From: Neocallimastix lanati (nom. inval.)
Taxonomy: Eukaryota > Neocallimastigomycota > Neocallimastigomycetes > Neocallimastigales > Neocallimastigaceae
Direction of reading: 5' to 3'
DNA length: 64,000 nucleotides
NCBI GenBank assembly: GCA_016946835.1
Contig: JACVTC010000151.1
Location: 342,041 to 406,040 of the forward strand
The position numbers and the translations under genes were made by a program. The notes below the pieces were generated by a model. It was not told the DNA's origin, ran no database searches, and saw nothing but the letters and a program-made list of their open reading frames with translations. Below, in pieces: positions 52,478 through 64,000 of this stretch (position 1 is its first letter; the number at the start of each line of letters is the position of its first letter).

Positions 52478-53566
52478 GTTAAATATATATGAATTATATG
52501 AATTAACTATATTTTCAAATTTTTTAATTAATCTTAAAATAACCACCTTTAATAAAGGAAATGTCATATATTGAAAAAAGGAATTAAAATAACAATTAAA
52601 TATTTTAGTTATTTTTATTATTTTATTTTATTATTTTATTATTTTCATTTTAAATAATTTACAAAATAATATATTAAAAAAAATATTATATAAATTTTTT
52701 TTAATTATATTATTATTTATCATTTTTATTTTATTTTATTTATTTTAATATTCTATTCAAAAACTATTACTAAATTAATTCTTGTTTTATTTTATTTTTT
52801 TTTATTTTTTTTTTTTTTTTTAGAATTTTTGTTTTTAATTTTGTTTTTATTTTATAATGGCAATGTTTTTTTTTTTTAACTATTTCATCATATTCTTTTC
52901 AATTATATATAATTTTTTTTTTTTTTTTTATTTCTTTGTACTATTCTATTAAATTTATTGCTATAATAATATAAATTATTAAATTGAGATGTATTTATTT
53001 CAATTAATAAATTATATATTATTTATAATTTTTATTTAAAAAAAAAAAAAAAAAAAAAAGAAAAGAATAAAATAAAAATATATGTATATATATTTTCTAT
53101 TTAAAAATATTATTTATGAAATTAATAATAATAATAATAATAATAATAAATTTATATATAAATTAAATTTTTGATTATTATTATTATTATTCATTTTTAT
53201 TTTATTTATTATTAATTATATATTATATATTTATTTATTTATTATAATTATTTTTTTTTTTACTTGTAATAAATATATATTTTTTTGTCATTTCATTTCT
53301 CTTTTCAATAAGGTTTTACGGTTAGGAATTGTCATTCACTTTAAATTGATTATTATTACTAATTTAATTAAATATTTAAGTTTAAAGTTAATATGCATTA
53401 AACATTAAAAAAAAATTAAAGAGAAAAAAATTTTTTTGTATAAAAAAAATAATAATAAGTAAAATAATTAGGAATACTATAAAATTGCTTCCATAATAAA
53501 TAATTATAATACTCTTTTCTTTTTCTTTTTTTCTTTTTTCTTTTTTTTTTTTTCTTTTTTTTTTTT
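51459..53566. other. Intergenic DNA between hydrolase paralogues, part 2
   Basis: A/T-rich with T runs (52441-52476, 52797-52820, 53520-53566) and short TTA/TAA repeats. A slightly GC-richer scrap near 53310-53340 is too short to interpret. Confidence 0.5.
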
Positions 53567-53605
53567 ATATGATTAATTTTAATAGAAATTATAAAATATA
53601 ATGAT

Positions 53606-53642
<37 letters not shown>

Positions 53643-53678
53643 TGATTAATTTTAATAGAAATTATAAAATATATTGAT

Positions 53679-53722
<44 letters not shown>
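53567..53722. repeat. 73-bp tandem repeat of a 41-base unit plus T run
   Basis: The 41-base unit starting atatgattaattttaatag occurs at 53567-53607 and 53640-53680 with one mismatch, each followed by a long T run (about 32 and 40). The whole 73-base period has been duplicated. Confidence 0.9.
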
Positions 53723-53726
<4 letters not shown>

Positions 53727-54366
53727 ATTAAATATAAATAATAATAAAATGTATCTCATTTTATAAATTATTCAAAATATAAAAAATAAATATATATATA
53801 TATATATAATATTGCCATTGCCTTTTTTTTTTTTATAACTTGTAAAACTTGTTTAATATATATTATTTAAAATTTTCTTTATATACAATTAATTGATTTT
53901 TTGTTATTAATTATAGGTACATATATTTTGGTATAATTAAGTATAAAAAAATTTATATATATACATATAATTGATTTATATATTATAATAAAATACTAAA
54001 AATCAAACCATGATTTATTATTGAATAAAAAAATGATTGATTTCGATTTTTTGTTGCTATCTTATTTTGATGATGTAATTATATAAAAATATATTTTTGT
54101 CTTTCTATATTGTTTTTTATTTTTTTTTTTTTGCTATTATTTTGAATTAATTAGTTAGTAATAGTAGTGAATATTATATTGTCATTTTATATTATATTAT
54201 ATATATATTATTATAATTATTATATATATATATATATTAAAAAAAAAGATGTAATAATAACAGTAACAATAACAGAAAAATATTTAGTAATTAAATATAT
54301 ATATATATATATTTTATTTTAAGGTATATTAATAGTTATCTTGTTATAATTATTATCATTATTACT

Positions 54367-54412
<46 letters not shown>

Positions 54413-54486
54413 TGAAATATTAGAATTTTAATTTTTTTTTTCTTTTTAATTAAAATTCGATTATTATTATTAGTATTATTATTATT
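53723..54486. other. 3' flank of hydrolase paralogue 2
   Basis: A/T filler with a T run of about 42 at 54368-54410. No gene seen. Confidence 0.45.
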
Positions 54487-55466
54487 TTAATTTTCTTCTT
54501 TTTTTTCTAAATACACCATTTCACCAATATAAACATCATGAAATTGTTCATATGGTATTGATTTTTTCTTTAGTTCTTCGCGAAGTTCTTTTGGTCCATA
54601 TTTAATATTATCTAAACCAAGATATTCAACGGTACCCCAATGCATGGCAATAGAATGCTTTGATTTACAATCAATATGAATATTTACTGCATCATTAGCA
54701 TTGGCATGATCTGGACTAATAATACTAGCTGGATAAACTGGCCCAACTGGTATACAAGCAAGATCAAATGGTCCATGAATATTACCAATTTGTTTAAATG
54801 CGGGACAATATGGGTATTTTTCGATATTTTCTTCAGGAACTTTATTTGGTGTTGAACGATAACCAGTATCGCCAGCATAATATAATGAATGTTCATGACT
54901 TTTCAATACCCAACCACACCATAATGTTTTATTTTGGTCAAATATTGAACGTCCAGAATTATGTTGACATGGTACACAAGATATAGTAATTTTTTGTTTA
55001 GCTTCTTCAAAAGCATTTACAACCAATTCTTTATCATTTAAATTTGTATTTTCCGGTAAATGTGCAAATTCTAAATCATCCCACCAATCTGCTTCAATAA
55101 TTTGCTTGGAAGGGATTCTTAATAACTTTCTACGGAACCATTTTTTAATACCTATTGGACATAAAATTTGACATTTTTTATTTTTCTTTTCACGAAATAT
55201 CTCCTTTATAGTTGGTCTATCTAAATGATCATAGCTTAATAATGAATGAATATATAAATTAATACATTACATAATTAAATAATAATATTATTATTACTTC
55301 ACTTTATTAAATCAATAATATATAATAATTAAATTTATTGATCAATATCACTTTGCTTACTGATTATGAGTAATTATTATTAAATCAATGGCTGGAAGAT
55401 CGGCAAATGATTTAAAGCCTCTTTCTTTACAACGATAGGGTCCAACAAATTTTAATGGTGAAGCTC

Positions 55467-55511
<45 letters not shown>

Positions 55512-55561
55512 TAAATATCAATTAATTATTTAATTTTTTAAAATTTATAAATATATATACT

Positions 55562-55607
<46 letters not shown>

Positions 55608-55681
55608 ATTATTAACAATAAACTTTAACAATATTACCTTTTATGCAAAAGAGGATCTAATAAAATTGTAAATCCATTAAC

Positions 55682-55718
<37 letters not shown>

Positions 55719-56326
55719 AGTTCAATTAAAATAAAATTAGAAAATATTTAAAAAAAAACTATTAATTTTAAATAATTATATTTCATCATTTATTGTCGTA
55801 TTAACTGTATATGTATATATTTTAATATAGGTTTATTACAAAATATATATATTATTATGCTTATATAATAACAAATAAATAAATAAATTTTCAATGTTAT
55901 ATACTTTGTAATAAAAAGGCTGCATGACCAAGCCAGGTTAATTGTATATCATTTTTATTATTCTCTTCATAATAATTTTTGATTGCCTCAAAATTAATAT
56001 CTACTTTCAATTGTTTATTTTTTTCTTGTGATACAAAAGAATATGCCATTACTTTAATGGTTTTTAAAGTATTTTTTATATATTTTCCATCTCTGTAACG
56101 ATGGGAAGGCCACTATTAAATAATAATATTAATTATATATATTTTTTAATATAAACTTTTATTCTTTCATCAAAATAATTTCTATTTAATTATAATATTA
56201 AATACATATAAATAAAGAAAAGATATATATATTTACAGGATCAATATATTTTCCTTTTACTTTTTTAGAAGCACAACATTTTTCTGGACTTTTTTCTCTT
56301 TCAGGTAATCTTCTTATTACATTCAT
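54487..56326 (-). CDS. NAPE-PLD/FMP30-like metallo-hydrolase, paralogue 2 (5 exons)
   Basis: Same family and probable chemistry as the gene at 45189-47991. Exons: 56326-56237, 56112-55905, 55680-55638, 55465-55361, 55234-54487 (1194 nt, 397 aa), GT-AG throughout. Exons 1, 3 and 4 have exactly the paralogue's lengths (90, 43, 105 nt) and the joints have the same phases. Motifs: LTWLGHAAFLL, LLDPLL, RASPLKFVG, metal site THNHYDHLD (H147, H149, D151, H152), ADWWDD, CVPCQHNSGR, YAGDTGY (D271), GPFDLACIPVG and MHWGTVEYLG (H347). All metal ligands are kept. The last exon runs from the metal site to the stop with no intron, where paralogue 1 has three. It lacks an ~40-residue insertion that paralogue 1 carries after DWWDD. 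A membrane-associated lipid hydrolase is likely; substrate unproven. Confidence 0.9.
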
Positions 56327-59300
56327 TTTTATATTTATTTAATATATCATTAAAGAATTTTTTAAAGAAGAAAAATATTTATGAGATAACGAATATTTAA
56401 ATATTGATATATGTGTTTTTCTTACACAATAATTATTTATTTTTTATTTATGTATTTATTATTTTTTTTTAATTATTTTTTTTTGTTTTAACAATTAATA
56501 CATTAATAACAATTGGCAATATGAAAAAAAAAAAAAAAAAAAGTTGATTTTTATACAATTTAATTATAAATTTTAAAATATATCAGAATATTATTGTTAA
56601 TAAACTTCAAACTAATAAGTATAAATTAAAATATTATTATTAATTATAATTATTAACTATTAATTTTTTCTTTTTTATTATTATTAAAATATATAATCTG
56701 CCTTTATATTATAACTTTTATTAAGTCAATTTAAATTGTGATTATAAATTTAAAAACTAAATGTATTAGAATTTTTAAGTCTTTTTATTAGCTTATAGAT
56801 TATTTTTTATTTAATATGTTTTTAAGAATTACAAATTCTAAGTTATTTTTTTTTTTCAATTTTTTTTGTTCACTATTTATTAACTATTATTAGAATTAAA
56901 TAATGACAATGCTTTTTATTTATAATAATAAGGTCAATAGAAACTACATATTTATTTAAAGTTTATTCTTTTTATTAGGTAAAATATAAAATGAAATAAA
57001 AAAAAAATTGTTGTTAATTATCATAAGAAAATAAATAAATACTTTTTAAAAAAATTAAAATTCTATATAATTAAAATATAATTTATAAAAAGAAATATAA
57101 ATATTTAGTATTGTATTGTTTATTATAATATATTATATATAGAACAATAAAATTTTGGAATAAATGATTATACTAATATTTGTTCTATCATATTCATTAT
57201 ATAAATTCATTATATAACAATATATGGATAATATATTTATATCTAAATTAAAAATTATAAATTTTATAAATAACACTATTAATAATAAATATATACATAT
57301 ATTAATAATATATATTATAATATATTATTTTTAATTTAAATATAATCCCAATTAATTATTATAGTTTAAAAAGATATTTTAATATTTCTTTCATAAGCTA
57401 AATATTTATTTATACTCAATTTTAAAAAAAAATAAAAACTAAATATATAATATTTATTATAGTGATTTATGATTTATACATCCAAACAATGAATAAAGAA
57501 TTCATATATTATTTATATATTATTTATTAAAGTTTTAGTTCAAATGGTTTATAATCATATTTCATAATTTTTATTTTAATTTCACTATCAATAATTATTT
57601 TAATAATAATTAAAGTTTTATAAAAATTGAGGATGAAAAAAAATTTTTTTATATAAATAACAAAAAAAAAATATATATATATATAAAAAGAATTTTAATT
57701 AATTAAAAAATATATTAAAAGAGAGGATTCAGTACAATATATTTAATTAATATGTTAAAAAAAATACAAATAAAAAAGTATGACAGAAAAATAATTGAAT
57801 AATTTTTTATAAAATAATCTATAATATATAGAAAATATATAAAACAAATAATTTATATTATAAATGTATAAATGTCTAATTATAATATTTAATTAAAAAC
57901 AAGCACATTATCTTTTCATTAATTATTGATATTCTTTAAAAAAGTAATAACTACTACTAATTATCTTTTTATTATTTTTTTTTATATGCAGTATTTTTTT
58001 TTTATTTATTAAGGAAAAACTCTTAATGCATAATAAAAAATGAAAATGTTAAATAAAAAAAAATAATAATTCTTTTAAAAATTAATATTTTAATAAAATT
58101 GTAATATTTATCTATTATAATTAAAATTTTAATTATTTAATTTTTTTTATTAAAACTTTAATAAAACTATAATTAATAAATAATATACATTAAATTATAG
58201 TAATTTACTATTAAATAATGTATATATTCCTATAAAAAAAAATTATTAATTTTATTTTTTTTTTAAAAATGAGGTAATAAAATATTACTTAAAAAAGTAA
58301 TATTATTTTATATTAGAGTTGACTTCACACATTTATTAATTTGCTCATTTTTTATTCATGTGAACTATATTGTATATTATTATAATATATAAATTAAATC
58401 TATAAGCATGCTTATTGGTAATCTGTAATAATAATATAAATTATAATACTACGAATATTAATAACAATAAATAATAAATAATAATAATAATAACAAACTA
58501 ATAATATGTTAAAAAAAAGGTAATATTAATAATATCAATAATAAAAACATAAATGATGATGAAAGAGATATTGATAATTTTATTATGATCGTCATCATTA
58601 TCAATTTTCTTACATATTTATTTTTATAGGGTTTATTATTACATATTATTATTAATATAATTATTAATTTTTATCTATTACTATAGTTATTTATTTAAAT
58701 TTTTTTGTAATTATAGTTATAATTATAAATCATTTTCTATATAATATTTTCTATATTATCATTCATATAAACAAAATAATGAAGTAGGCAATTTAAACCA
58801 ATAATGTAAAGCAATAAAAATTTTTTTGAAACTAATAACGAATAAAGAATAAGATTTTTTGAATAAAACGGTAATACTTTTACTTTAATATTTAAATAAA
58901 ATGATATAAAAAATAAAAAAATTGAAGAATACTTTAGAAACAAATTAATTTTTCCTTTTTTTATCATTCCAAAGTTTAATAATTAATGTTGGAAAAATAA
59001 AGGACAAAAATTTTAATAATAAATAATGCTAAATATAATAATATATAATAATATAATTTAATAAACATAACAATAAATAAAAAAAAATTCTAATATTATT
59101 TTTTTCAATTTCACTATATAAAAAATTAATATGATCTTTAAAAATAAATAATAAATAACTAAACAACTAATAAATAGTAAATGGTAAAATAATAAATAAT
59201 GAATAATGAAAAAGTTTTATAAATTTTAATACATTAACTGATTTATATAATTTTGGAAAGGATAATATTATTATATTAATAACTAATTACTATTATTTGA

Positions 59301-61857
59301 ATAAAACTTTTTTTTTAATATATATATAAATATTTATATTTTTTTTCTGCTGTCTTTATTTTATTTTGAACCAAAGAATTCAATAATAAATAATTTATTA
59401 TTATATTTTTATTTGTTTTTTTGTTTGTTTTATTTTATTTTTGATTGGAATTTATGAATATAACTAATATAAAGTATTTATAAATAAAGATAAATAAAAA
59501 TTATATAATAATAATAATAATATAAATAATTAAATGGCCAAATTTCAAAGAGTAAATTATTAATTATAATAATTTAATTATTTTATAAAATTTTTTTATC
59601 AAAATATATTTTGAGCTTAAAGTAATTGTTTATTACTAATATTTTAATATAGAATATTAATTACTATTATTGATAATGATTTTAAATTTTATTTTTTTTT
59701 ATTTTTTTTTTTTATTTTTTTTTTTTGTATTCATTCACATTAATAGAATGAGAATTTGACTAAAAATAAAAATATATAATTTTACATTAAAATAAATATT
59801 TTTTTTTAAAAAAAATTTTAGTAATATATAATTATATTTTATGATAATTATATTATTATATATATATATATATATTTTATTAGAGAATAAAAATATTTAA
59901 AGGTTTATGGCAAAATCAAATGTTTATCAGACAAATATAAACCTACGAATGATTTACTTTTAGTATAGTAACAATACATTTTATTTTAGGATTTCTTATT
60001 AACAATTTGAACAAAATTATAAAGAATAACAAAAAAAAAAAGTAGTATTTAATTATATATATATTAAGGGTTAGTATTATTTAGTTTTATTTATATTGAA
60101 ATTTAATTATATTTCCCCAACTAGTAATTAAATTTATATTATAGCCACGTGTGAAACTCATTTGTTTAATAAAATATATAACAAATATATAATTCAAAAG
60201 AATATTAATAATAAATAATAAATAATAAAAAATAAAAAATAAAAAATAAATCATAAATTATAAATAAAAAATAAATATAATAAATAATAAATAATAAATA
60301 ATAAATAATAAATAATTAATAATTAATAATTAATAATGAATAATTAATAATGAATAATGAATAATAATTTATAAATAATAATAATAATTAATAAATAATA
60401 AATAATAATAAAATTATATTTTTTTAGTATTTAAAGCCAAGCCTAATAATTTATTAAAAAAATATAATTATAATGTGTATTTAAAAAAATTAAAAAAAAT
60501 TTTTTTTTCATTTTTATTAAATATTATAAATATTTTTTAATTATAATAATTATTTGTATAAATAAAATTTTTATTTTTTTTACTCTTTAAATAATGAATT
60601 AATATTACATGATATATGATATATATTTTGAAAATATAAAATTATATAAATTTAAATTTAATAAATAAAAATAATAGATTGAAAAATCTTTCCTTAACAG
60701 TTAAATATATATGAGGAAAAATAAGAAATTTAAAATTTATGATTATTATAATTGTAAAATTTTAATAATTGAACATAATTATTTGTAATAATATTAAATA
60801 AATAACTTTTTTTTTTTTCTATAATCCATTATTACTTTAACAACTTTTTATTATGTAATGAACAATGAAAATGAAAACATTGTATTAATTATTAATATTA
60901 TTAATTTTAAAGAGAAAATTGATCAAACTTTATTAAATCATGGATATAATAATGGTCATTTTAAATAAGAAGATTATTTATTTAAAAACTTATATATTAA
61001 ACATATATATTTTTTTATATTAAAATATTATTTATAATAAATTATTAATATTACTTATTAATGATTTATATTTTTTATTTGAATATATATTTCAAATATA
61101 AACAATATTATTAATTAAAATTTTTTTAATTAATTCTAAAAATAAAATTTAATTTCTACCAATTAAAAGAATTTAAATAAATATAATTATAATGTTATAA
61201 TTAAATTTTTAACATTTAAAATTTTGTAAATATTATTTAAAGTAATATATAAACATTTTAAAAATCAATAAAAATTTAAATGAAATTAAAAAAATTTTTT
61301 TTTTATTTTTTTTTTACATATTAATATTATTAAATTTAAAAGAAAATATTAATCAATTTTGGACATAAATAATATACTATTTTATTATTTTATTAATTTT
61401 TGTTATGGTTCGGGTTTTATTAGAATTTTATTTAATTATTTATTTTTAATATTTTTTTCTGTCTACATTTTAATTATTGAAAAACTTCACTTATTTATAC
61501 TTTTTGAAAAAAAATAAATATGTAAAGCCTTTCTACATTTTATTATCATATTTAAAAAAAAATATTTACTATTACTAATTACTTAAAATTTTATATTAAT
61601 TTAAATTAACTAATTCATAAGTATTTTTATTTTAATAAATTTTGTTTACATAATTTTATATTATTTTTCATATACTAAAACTAAATTATTTAATATATAC
61701 GAAAAGTAACAAACAAAATTTAAAAAGATTTTACAGAAAAATAAAGTTATTTTAATCAAGAATGTTAATATAATATTCTTATATTTTATATAAAATAAAT
61801 TTAAAAACTATAATATATTTAATATTTATTATTAATCAATTAAGATTTGATTTTATT
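56327..61857. other. Gene-free AT-rich tract
   Basis: About 5.5 kb of A/T-rich DNA above hydrolase paralogue 2, with its presumed promoter near 56330-56600. I see a short inverted repeat near 58280-58305 (aatattactt/aagtaatatt), an AATAATA-type repeat block at about 60200-60410, and a slightly richer scrap near 60060-60170. A 76-codon frame at 58737-58967 has no protein-like character. Nothing else recognised. Confidence 0.5.
60200..60410. repeat. (AATAATA)n simple-repeat block
   Basis: Drifting tandem array of ataaataa and aataatta units over about 200 bases, similar in type to the block at 15.9-16.5 kb but on the opposite strand. Confidence 0.85.
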
Positions 61858-62241
61858 TGTGGGGAATAAAAATATAAAATAATCAATTTAAAAATAAAAT
61901 AAAATACTAAAAAGAATACAAGTTTAATATTGATACAATATAATAATAATATAATAATATATTTGAAAATAAAAATAAAATATTAATATTGATAATAAAC
62001 ACTTTAATAAAATAATAAAATTTAAGGTTAAATTATAGATATTGATATTAATAATAAAAATATAAAATTATTGATAATATTTTAGAAACTTTTAATAAAA
62101 ATATAAAAAAAATAAATATATTTAGAAAATATTTTAGTATAGAAAATATAGTAAAGTAATATTAAGTAAAGAATAATATAATGGATTCTAAAGTAAGTTG
62201 AAATTCTAATTAATAATCCATTATATGTTCGTTCTTTACCA
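61858..62241 (-). mobile_element. Candidate 3' LTR of the Ty3/gypsy element
   Basis: On the minus strand the pol ORF stops at 62265. A polypurine tract containing AGTGGGGGCA follows (about 62245-62254), then TGGTAAAGAACGAAC, a plausible LTR start at 62241. A plus-strand tg at 61858 (tgtgggg) is a possible other end, giving about 384 bp. An inverted pair, ataatggatt and aatccattat, lies near 62180 and 62212. The lower boundary is a guess because the 5' LTR is outside the window. Confidence 0.35.
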
Positions 62242-62244
62242 AGA

Positions 62245-62254
62245 TGCCCCCACT
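62245..62254 (-). other. Polypurine tract of the Ty3/gypsy element
   Basis: AGTGGGGGCA on the minus strand, just past the pol stop codon, the expected plus-strand primer of an LTR retrotransposon. Confidence 0.6.
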
Positions 62255-62264
62255 AAGACTCAAG

Positions 62265-64000
62265 CTAATCTATAGCTGAGTTATACTTTACTATATTTTT
62301 CAAATGGACATTACGATTCATTTGAATCATAGTATTTGGGTCCGCAAGTGTTACGGTATTAAATTGTTTTTTTATTACTTTTAAAGGACCGACAAAATAA
62401 GGTTCTAATTTAGAACGACTAAAATTTCGAACAAGAACTAAATCACCGATTCTTATGTTTTTGGAATTTTTCATGCTATTTTTTTCTTCCCTTCGATTGG
62501 CCCAATATTTACTTGCGTTCTTTACATTTTCAGCTGCTTCCATGGTCCACCTATAATGTGAGATAAATTTTTCTAAAAGAATTTCATCTGAAGATTTATT
62601 CACTCCTTGTGTAGGTCTAGCAGCAATGTCGAAAGGCTGTTGATCCTCACGACCATAAACTAATTCGAAGCTAGAATGTTTGGTTACAGAATTCTTTGTA
62701 GTTCTAAGGGCCCACAAGGCTGAAGGTAATACCTCATCCCAGTCTTTATTTTCTTCACCAAGTAATCTCAATAATTTACCAATTTCTTTATTCCTATTTT
62801 CAACCAATCCATTACTTTCTGGGTGATAGGTAGTGGTAAATTTTACGTAAACATCATATAAGTCCAGGAATATTTTAGTCATATCCGATGTGAATTGAAC
62901 GCCATTATCCGTTGTAATGACTTGAGGAACTCCATGTCTAGCGAAAACATTTATTAAAAACTTAATAATGTCCTTAGATGTAATATTTTCAGTAGGTTCA
63001 GCCTCCACCCACTTTGTGAAATAATCCACCGCAACAATGATATATTGGTTTTTATTACCAGTCTTTATTAAGGGACCAATAATATCAAGTCCAAGATGAG
63101 TAAAAGGGCCTTCAACTTCTGTTGGAATGTTTTCGGTTGGTTCTGGATATGGCTGAGGGCGATTTAACTGACATTTTTCGCATTTTGAAATTATCCGTTT
63201 TATATCGTTGACCATATCATTCCAGTAGTAACTTTTTCTAAGTCTTTGATATGTTTTATAATAACCTTCATGGCCAACATGATGTGCTTCGAGAATTAAT
63301 TTTAGTTTTTCATTTGTTTCGGTAACAAGTTTTCTATAATTATTTCCATCTATAAAATAATCTATACCATCAATCTTTGTAAATTTTTCTTCAATAAATT
63401 CTTTAATTACTTTAGAAAGTGAATCATTTTCATCATCTTTATTCGTTTTTATAGCTAATACCTTTTGTTCTTTATCGTTCTTCATTCTAGATAAAGCGTC
63501 GGCTACTACATTCTTTTTACCTTGCTCATAGCGAATATCCACTTTTAGCATACTTGCAGTCAAACACCATCTTGTTTGTCGTGCATTATTCGGTTCCTTA
63601 TTATTAAATAAACCTAGTAGAGGTTTGTGATCTGTAAAAACTATGGTTCTAAAGGGGCTTCCCATAATATAAGGTTTTAATTTAGTAATACAATAATATA
63701 AAGCCGTTCCTTCCAAATCGGTTATTCCATAATTCTTTTCTGCTTTGGTTAAGCTACGGCTAATGAAATGAATCGGGTGTTCTATTTCCGATTCGTCTTT
63801 CTGCAATAAAACTCCACCAATACCTTCATATGATGCATCTGTTCGAATAATGAATTCTTTGGAAAAATCAGGATATTTTAAAATAGGAGCATTAATTAAT
63901 TTTTCTTTTAATTTGGTAAAACTTTGTTTTTGTTCATTATTCCATTTATATTTTACGCCTTTTCTTAATAGCTTACAAAGAGGAGCTGAGGTTTGAGCAT
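62265..64000 (-). CDS. Ty3/gypsy pol: RNase H and integrase (5' part beyond window)
   Basis: The C-terminal part of a Ty3/gypsy retrotransposon polyprotein. The frame is open from the window edge to the stop, with no break. It begins in the connection after the reverse transcriptase (KLKEKLINAPILKYPDF), then RNase H: TDAS, DLEGTALYY, FTDHKPLLGLF and VADALSRM. The integrase follows, with an HHCC zinc domain (HHVGHEGYY...CEKCQ, about 63150-63290), core residues in LGLDIIGPL, TTDNGVQF and PESNGLVENRN (the D, D, E set), and a C-terminal GPLKVIKKQF...VHLKNIVKY module. All catalytic residues are present, so this copy may be young. Its base composition is far less AT-biased than the flanks. gag, protease and RT lie outside the window. 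Confidence 0.93.
   Translation of the reverse strand, partial: AQTSAPLCKLLRKGVKYKWNNEQKQSFTKLKEKLINAPILKYPDFSKEFIIRTDASYEGIGGVLLQKDESEIEHPIHFISRSLTKAEKNYGITDLEGTALYYCITKLKPYIMGSPFRTIVFTDHKPLLGLFNNKEPNNARQTRWCLTASMLKVDIRYEQGKKNVVADALSRMKNDKEQKVLAIKTNKDDENDSLSKVIKEFIEEKFTKIDGIDYFIDGNNYRKLVTETNEKLKLILEAHHVGHEGYYKTYQRLRKSYYWNDMVNDIKRIISKCEKCQLNRPQPYPEPTENIPTEVEGPFTHLGLDIIGPLIKTGNKNQYIIVAVDYFTKWVEAEPTENITSKDIIKFLINVFARHGVPQVITTDNGVQFTSDMTKIFLDLYDVYVKFTTTYHPESNGLVENRNKEIGKLLRLLGEENKDWDEVLPSALWALRTTKNSVTKHSSFELVYGREDQQPFDIAARPTQGVNKSSDEILLEKFISHYRWTMEAAENVKNASKYWANRREEKNSMKNSKNIRIGDLVLVRNFSRSKLEPYFVGPLKVIKKQFNTVTLADPNTMIQMNRNVHLKNIVKYNSAID

Noticed and set aside
58737-58967. 76-aa minus-strand ORF
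   Set aside because: Composition fits random A/T-rich DNA, no motif, no splice partners seen.

Overview
This is an extremely AT-rich eukaryotic window: intergenic DNA and introns are almost only A and T, full of homopolymers, (TAA)n, (TTTA)n and (TATTTATT)-type microsatellites. Genes carry GT-AG introns, asparagine runs in proteins, an Sfi1-like centrin-binding protein, an ITPK1-type inositol phosphate kinase and a Pgp-type ABC transporter. My best guess is an anaerobic gut fungus (Neocallimastigomycota). A dictyostelid-like protist is a less likely alternative. Taxonomy is inference from composition and gene style, not from a marker gene.

Layout. 1-6.5 kb is a nest of non-LTR retrotransposons (LINEs): a nearly complete ORF2 (endonuclease, reverse transcriptase, zinc knuckle) with one single-base frameshift, plus truncated 3' ends and an old ORF2 relic, all with the 3' end toward low coordinates. 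7.8-12.4 kb is one intronless full-length ABCB transporter gene. 12.4-21.5 kb has no recognisable gene, but holds one island of ordinary base composition (about 15245-15480) with perfect short hairpins. 21.5-23.8 kb holds a decayed Ty1/copia element that has lost its reverse transcriptase, abutting a truncated LINE 3' end. 25.1-56.3 kb carries five multi-exon genes, all on the minus strand: an unrecognised 1054-aa protein (4 exons), an ITPK1-like kinase (8 exons, 339 aa), an Sfi1-like protein (17 exons, 1633 aa) and two NAPE-PLD/FMP30-like metallo-hydrolase paralogues (8 exons, 433 aa; 5 exons, 397 aa). 56.3-61.8 kb shows no gene. 62.2-64.0 kb is the pol end of an apparently intact Ty3/gypsy element running off the window.

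I built the exon models by reading splice sites by eye. In all five genes the exons sum to a multiple of three, are open throughout and join at consistent phases, and the kinase and hydrolase models recover family motifs across exon joints. They have not been tested against transcripts. The genes do not form an obvious pathway. ITPK1 (soluble inositol phosphates) and the NAPE-PLD-like enzymes (phospholipid head groups) both concern lipid or inositol-phosphate metabolism. Sfi1 points to a centrosome or basal body, fitting an organism with flagellated zoospores.

Most notable: 'tail-only' LINE insertions with clean target-site duplications, loss of only the 3' introns between the two hydrolase paralogues, an ITPK1 gene in a presumed fungus, and the unexplained island at 15.3 kb.
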